Shown piece after piece: positions 8,850 to 13,045 of a stretch of DNA of 13,045 nt. The stretch spans positions 10,489 to 23,533 of the forward strand of contig NAOQ01000199.1 in the NCBI GenBank assembly GCA_002751075.1. Direction: 5' to 3'. Both the position numbers and the translations under genes were made by a program. The stretch is from Ichthyophonus hoferi. Its lineage: Eukaryota > Opisthokonta > Ichthyosporea > Ichthyophonida > Ichthyophonidae. Every line of letters starts with the position of its first letter. The first letter of the stretch is position 1. The notes under the pieces were generated by a model. It did no database searches. It was not told the origin of the DNA and saw only the letters and a list, made by a program, of their open reading frames with translations.

Positions 8850-9115
8850 GTTGCGATCACTAAAAACAGTATATTACAATCTCAATTACAATCATTATCC
8901 TAATTACGGGCGGGATATTAGCTCTAGGAAATATAATTAGTCTAGCCGGATACAAATACCAATTGCAACACATTGAATTATCATACTAATGATTACATAG
9001 TATAATTAATACCAATCGATTCTGAGGGGCGAAAATATTAGCAGCGCTAGTGCTCGGCACAATCTAACTCACGATACATGACTTTTATACAGCGAGAATA
9101 TTACCATGTCAACAA
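8850..9115 (+). repeat. Diverged direct repeat, copy 1
   Basis: This starts at gttgcgatcac. It shares with 9442-9735, in the same order, these blocks: caatctcaNttacaatc, attagtctagccgg, tagcagcgctNgtNctcgg and acttttatacagcgag followed by atattaccatgtca. Spacing between matching blocks drifts from 592 to 615 bp, so the copies have gained small insertions or deletions. Neither copy shows a coding frame that is shared. Confidence 0.75.
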
Positions 9116-9441
9116 ATCTCTTACACCACTTTATTAAACTGCCTACGTATAGACACCAGATGCGTAAAGTTACATGCTGACAACCAGTCAATAATACGTC
9201 TTAACAAGAAAAGGTTGTGTCCCTAGAGGTACTCAACATAAAGTTAGATATACTAGTACGTCCGGGACTGTGTAGGATTGAGGTTAAACCCTGCCCACGA
9301 GCTAACCGCAGCCGATTGCTTGAGCAAGGAAATGACCAATAGGAACTACAAGCGCGCAAAACTTTTCGTAAGATGCACGTTCTTCTTTAATTCTCCATCT
9401 ATTTCCGCTCACTGTAATCCTTACATCGTCAGCAGGAGGTT

Positions 9442-9735
9442 GTTGCGATCGCTCGCTAAAAAATGCATATAACAATCTCACTTACAATCGTTATCTTAAT
9501 TACGCGTGGGAAATTCTCTGTCGGCTCATGGAAATAAAATTAGTCTAGCCGGCAAAATTTTAATTTTTTCTTATCTATAGATTAATACACAGTCTAAATA
9601 TAGGATAAATATTGAATGATCATTAATTATTACATCATACTACCGACCAATACTAGCAGCGCTGGTACTCGGCATGGTCTAAGTATTATACGCAACTTTT
9701 ATACAGCGAGTATATTACCATGTCAGCTGGATGTC
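9442..9735 (+). repeat. Diverged direct repeat, copy 2
   Basis: Second copy of the 8850-9115 unit, with the same ordered blocks. A shorter third relative of its last block (gactttttatatagcga, preceded by a ctaagtcac string like ctaactcac in copy 1) lies at about 9784-9817. Origin is unclear: a local tandem duplication or internal repeats of a decayed mobile element would both fit. Confidence 0.75.
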
Positions 9736-9868
9736 AGCAGATATCTTACATTGTTTCATTACACGACTATATGTATACATAGGGCTAAGTCACATCACAC
9801 GACTTTTTATATAGCGACCACTAATCAGTAGTCTTTATTTAATAAATCACTACCCAAGAACAAATATT

Positions 9869-10015
9869 ATGTCTAGCAAACATGTAGAAAACATATTAGG
9901 AAATATACATAAGCATAACGCATACTTTATATCTCTATGCGGTTTCACAGACACTGATAGAGCATCATCATCAATTGATGCCGATAAACAAGAAAGTCTA
10001 CAAAAAATATTATAA
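9869..10015 (+). CDS. Small open frame, 48 codons, unrecognised
   Basis: An ATG-started frame reads MSSKHVENILGNIHKHNAYF, continues ISLCGFTDTDRASSSIDADK and ends QESLQKIL before TAA. Composition is more even (Asp, Ser, Gly, His) than the Ile/Lys/Asn/Tyr-heavy translations of nearby AT-rich DNA. No domain, signal peptide or membrane segment is seen and no splice donor of quality lies at its end. It lies just after the duplicated CpG-richer block. It may be a chance frame. Confidence 0.15.
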   Translation: MSSKHVENILGNIHKHNAYFISLCGFTDTDRASSSIDADKQESLQKIL

Positions 10016-10183
10016 TGTTTTTCTATCGACTTCTCCTATTGGATTTGAATATGCTCATTCATTGAGATAAATAACACAGCAAACATATGAACTAATCTTA
10101 ATTGATAAAAATTGTGTTGAGTATTCCAATTATTTGTGAATATACAATTTCTCGTCTAATAAACACTGCATTCATAAACTTAC

Positions 10184-10251
10184 ACCTGAAATCCTGATTC
10201 GTAGTCTTTAATCTTACAATTAAAATACCATCGTCTATTGGTTGAGCAGAT
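10184..10251 (-). CDS. Candidate upstream exon of the kinase gene (weak)
   Basis: A strong donor string (CAGGT|gtaagt) ends a 22-codon open stretch after an acceptor ending gcatag. It would read ICSTNRRWYFNCKIKDYESG, then FQ, leaving in phase 2. An alternative donor two bases earlier (CAG|gtgtaa) leaves in phase 0. The residue mix looks protein-like, but no domain is recognised and the acceptor is poor in pyrimidines. It is listed because its phase-2 exit fits the entry phase of the tiny candidate at 8043-8059. Confidence 0.2.
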
Positions 10252-11073
10252 CTATGCAGTATATATTTCAGTCATTTTATTTCACCACATCAACTATGAT
10301 TTCGTATTTTCCACAAGTAAAATTAATGATATGACCTTCCTATATGATCTCAGACTTGACTGTGGCATTACAAAGCAATATAGATTGCCCATTTTGTATT
10401 GAAAGTTATATATGCTGCTAAACTATATATGCAACATTCAAAACGTTTTTTTTTTTATCATGCAGGTTTAAGTCAAATTAGATTTACGCATTTTTTTTTA
10501 TAAAAAAAAACAACAATATAGATTTGAATGTATATCGTTTTGTTTTTGGCTCAAAATATTTTCTGAAAAATGAAACTGATTATTGTAATCAATCAAAGTG
10601 AACATATATTGGACATTGTAGAGAGTGTTTGTCATATTATTTCATATTAACGGAACAAGAAAATAAAAAATAAAAATATTTAAAAGTTTTCTCAAATATA
10701 CATCAGTATGTTAAGGACATTCCAATGTAATGTGCCGTGTTTGTGAATATCACCAGAGAACCCCAAATTTATTGAGAAATTTTTTTACAAATATATATAG
10801 CAACAATTGGATGCTGTCATGCATTAGTAGATGTAAGTACACATTAATATTTATACGCTTATGCGCATATGCTCCAGTACAAACAAAATGCCCAATAATT
10901 ACATGAAAATGATTACAATAAGCTTAAGAATACCATATTGGCATATTAGGCATACTAATACAGTATCAGAAGAGAGACAAAAATAAAAGTATATTAACAA
11001 TATTGTAAATATGAATAACGTGAAAGAATAAAATTATTATAACAAAAACTATTTTGATTTGCACACAGTACAG

Positions 11074-11162
11074 GGAGTAAGGAGATAAAAGAACTTAGAA
11101 AGAACTTAGAACAGCTTAAAGTATCAATGGACAAAGAAGAGTTTGGGTCTATGCAAATATAA
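11074..11162 (+). CDS. Candidate terminal exon with short coiled-coil pattern (weak)
   Basis: After an acceptor-like gcacacagtacag, a phase-1 frame reads SKEIKELRKNLEQLKVSMDK, then EEFGSMQI and TAA. Ile and Leu fall at heptad spacing (EIKELRKNLEQL), so a coiled coil is possible. Against it, the segment contains a perfect tandem copy of an 11-bp word (11090-11111), which is not a multiple of three and suggests slippage in non-coding DNA. No upstream partner exon is identified. Confidence 0.15.
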
Positions 11163-12639
11163 TAATTTATAGAATTTTATGTAAATATAGACCCTAATTA
11201 TGTAAATATATTCAATGCTCTCATATAAGGATAGATCTTGAAATTTAAACGCACATAACAATATTCGCTAAACATAATTTTTTGTGGCCTAAGATGGCTT
11301 GGTTTTATATAAAGAATTCGTTAACTTCAGCTATTTGTGCTTAGGCTGTTACTAACATACAGGCTAGTGGAAAAATACAAATATTTCTACTAGGTATACA
11401 TGACAATATCTTCAGTTAGACTTAAAATTTTCATCCGTTATAAGATCTGCCGTTTGGCATGTTAAAGATTTAAACAAACTTTCAATTAAACTAAATAATG
11501 AAACTTAAATTAGTCCCGGTTGCTGAAGATTGCAGGCGTCCACTGTTTTCAAAACACAAAGTATAAATTAACCTTGAATAGCCAATGCAATTAATTAATC
11601 CTATATAGTTGCTATCGATTAATGAAATATTCTTATTTCGTAATAAAGAATATGCATGCATCATTGGTAATTTATAATATTTTTAATTTATTAATAATAT
11701 TTGCACTATTCACATGTACTTCCTATAGCTACTACACAGAACTTACTACAATAAAGAACTTGCAATGTGCTTAACATTTAATGAGGTGTATATAGTAATC
11801 AGCCAGTAATCGGTAATTAAACAAGTTTGACGATTGACTGGAGTTATTTACCACTTATAACGAACGATTCATCAGCAATTAATATTAACTAGGATTTGTT
11901 TCATCTATGTGATTGATTGACTATGTTTTATATATGTATCTATATATAGGCAAATAGAATTTGTGTATTTTCGGTCCATAATTGGTAATTTATACCAATG
12001 CTATGCTTGAAAAGAATCTATTCAATAAGGTTTATAACCATACTTTAGGTAAATTCAATCGAAGTTAGATTTGGAGTTTTGGCAAATCCAAAAATTTGTT
12101 TACATGCAATTCAAAGTTTACTAATTTATAATATTTAATTTGTGAATGAATGACGCCTTTTAAACAATTGAAATAATCAAAATAATTTACAATTAAACAT
12201 GAGAAGCGCTTTTTATTTTTGACTTCTCTATCTATGAGCGCGTTAAAGTTCCTGTAATGGTTCATTAAGTAGTATAAGTATACCAAATTAAAAGAAATCT
12301 CAAAATTCCCAAGCCATGAATGTTATAATGACTGAAATGGGAATTCAAATTTGTATATTGCATGCTTATAAATTACAACACGAACAGCACAACCCAATCG
12401 TCACATTTTAACAAGCACGTGTATTAATAACATTGCAATTATAAAATAATACATCCAAAATAAATAAATATTAATCTATATTACAAGAAGATTATGTCTA
12501 TTTCAGCGTTAGACCTAAGGAAATTTTTTTAAAAATAAAACTGTATTTATAATTCTCTATATGCATAACATACGTGAGTATATTTACGTCACCATCGATT
12601 TGTTTATATCTACAAAATTTCAAATATTTTATTAGGCTC

Positions 12640-12844
12640 ATGCATATTTATGTATATATATCCGGTAGAGATCTCTCAGGAGCACGAATAGGACTCGGAA
12701 GGAAACTAATATTTAACCTAGATATATAGAGATCAGCTTTACACTGCTATGAAGTTCCTTAGGTCCATTTGTTATATATAGATTATACTAATACAAAAAG
12801 AGTGGTACCAGGAATAACACCAAACTAATAGTTGATAGAGCAAC
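12640..12844 (+). promoter_or_regulatory. Putative promoter and 5' leader of the CCCH gene
   Basis: A TATA-like run (tgtatatatatccgg) around 12650-12665 is followed by a stretch richer in G+C with a palindromic agagatctct and many purines. There is no open frame to the ATG at 12845. The position just upstream of a well-supported start is the main argument. TATA-like strings are frequent by chance in this AT-rich window, so the assignment is weak. Confidence 0.3.
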
Positions 12845-13045
12845 ATGAATTCAAGAATCTGTTTCTATTTCCAACAGGGAAGATGCAGGAAAGGTGCAGC
12901 ATGTAATTATTCACATGGAGACAGAAGCAGCTCTTACCGGCAACCTAAACCAAAGGTAGATTTTTCACTGAGTGTTTTTATGAAAGTGCCAGGACCTAGA
13001 AAATTTCAGAACCCACGTATTATTCACCGGTTTGTGGCGTGCTGC
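12845..13045 (+). CDS. CCCH zinc-finger protein, N-terminal exon, partial
   Basis: The ATG at 12845 has A at -3 and an in-frame TAG nine bases upstream, so it is the first possible start of this frame. The protein begins MNSRICFYFQQGRCRKGAAC, then NYSHGDRSSSYRQPKPK. This holds a CX7CX5CX3H finger (Cys6, Cys14, Cys20, His24) of the RNA-binding CCCH type, with the aromatic FYF and NYSH positions usual for that family. The frame stays open to the window end (67 codons), but AAACCAAAG|gtagat near 12955 is a possible donor, so the last 30 codons may be intron. An N-terminal CCCH finger occurs in makorin-like ubiquitin ligases, CCCH helicases and PARP-type proteins; the fragment cannot decide between them. 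Confidence 0.8.
   Translation, partial: MNSRICFYFQQGRCRKGAACNYSHGDRSSSYRQPKPKVDFSLSVFMKVPGPRKFQNPRIIHRFVACC

Larger units (their letters stand above)
10020..12640. other. AT-rich region between the two genes, no confident gene
   Basis: Apart from the two weak exon candidates, only AT-rich sequence with homopolymer runs (10447-10457, 10492-10509) is seen. A 73-codon minus frame at 12065-12286 is Asn/Lys/Tyr/Phe-rich and unrecognised. Confidence 0.5.

Noticed and set aside
9278-9472. 64-codon plus-strand frame
   Set aside because: It begins without ATG and overlaps the start of repeat copy 2, with no matching frame in copy 1. No domain is recognised.
12065-12286. 73-codon minus-strand frame
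   Set aside because: Composition is what AT-rich non-coding DNA gives; no motif and no supporting splice sites.
1-13045. tRNA, rRNA, CRISPR arrays, and retroviral, LTR, Polinton or other transposon coding remnants
   Set aside because: I looked on both strands and saw no tRNA box pair, no regular spacer array, and no recognisable reverse transcriptase, integrase, transposase or capsid sequence.

Overview
The window is AT-rich eukaryotic DNA (very roughly 70% A+T by eye). It has no long uninterrupted reading frame, but it contains short, clearly protein-coding islands bounded by GT-AG splice sites. Introns of about 0.3-1.8 kb, C1 (phorbol-ester/diacylglycerol type) zinc fingers, a CAMK-type kinase N-lobe and a CCCH zinc finger point to a nuclear genome, most likely of an AT-rich animal. 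The sequence does not settle the lineage; sponge, cnidarian, placozoan and flatworm genomes can all be this AT-rich.

Main gene (minus strand, 7760 down to 79, open at both ends). I could read ten consecutive exons whose phases all fit. In order of translation they are: C1A first half (7653-7760), C1A second half (7257-7361), a short linker exon (6174-6235), a proline/glutamate then basic linker that ends in the first residues of C1B (4210-4358), C1B middle (3722-3810), C1B end (2808-2863), a serine-rich spacer that runs into kinase strand beta1 (2130-2257), Gly-rich loop plus the VAIK-type lysine (1595-1675), helix alphaC (850-919), and N-lobe/hinge (79-199). Together they give 323 codons: two complete C1 domains followed closely by a kinase N-lobe. 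The catalytic loop and C-lobe lie beyond base 1, and the N-terminus is not firmly found. The kinase part looks most like protein kinase D (CAMK group), but the PH domain that PKD carries between C1B and the kinase is not visible; only about 30 residues separate them. The protein would be a diacylglycerol-responsive Ser/Thr kinase recruited to membranes through its C1 pair.

Right half. Bases 7761-12844 hold no confident gene. Candidate upstream exons of the kinase (8043-8059, 10184-10251) and two small plus-strand frames (9869-10015, 11074-11162) are listed at low confidence. A 1.2-kb stretch (about 8.7-9.9 kb) stands out: it is richer in CpG and holds a diverged direct duplication about 600 bp apart.

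Right edge. A plus-strand gene starts at 12845 with an N-terminal CCCH zinc finger and runs off the window. It is head-to-head with the kinase gene, so the region between may hold the promoters of both. The left third is also enriched for AGCCAAT/ATTGGCT, several copies facing each other as inverted pairs.
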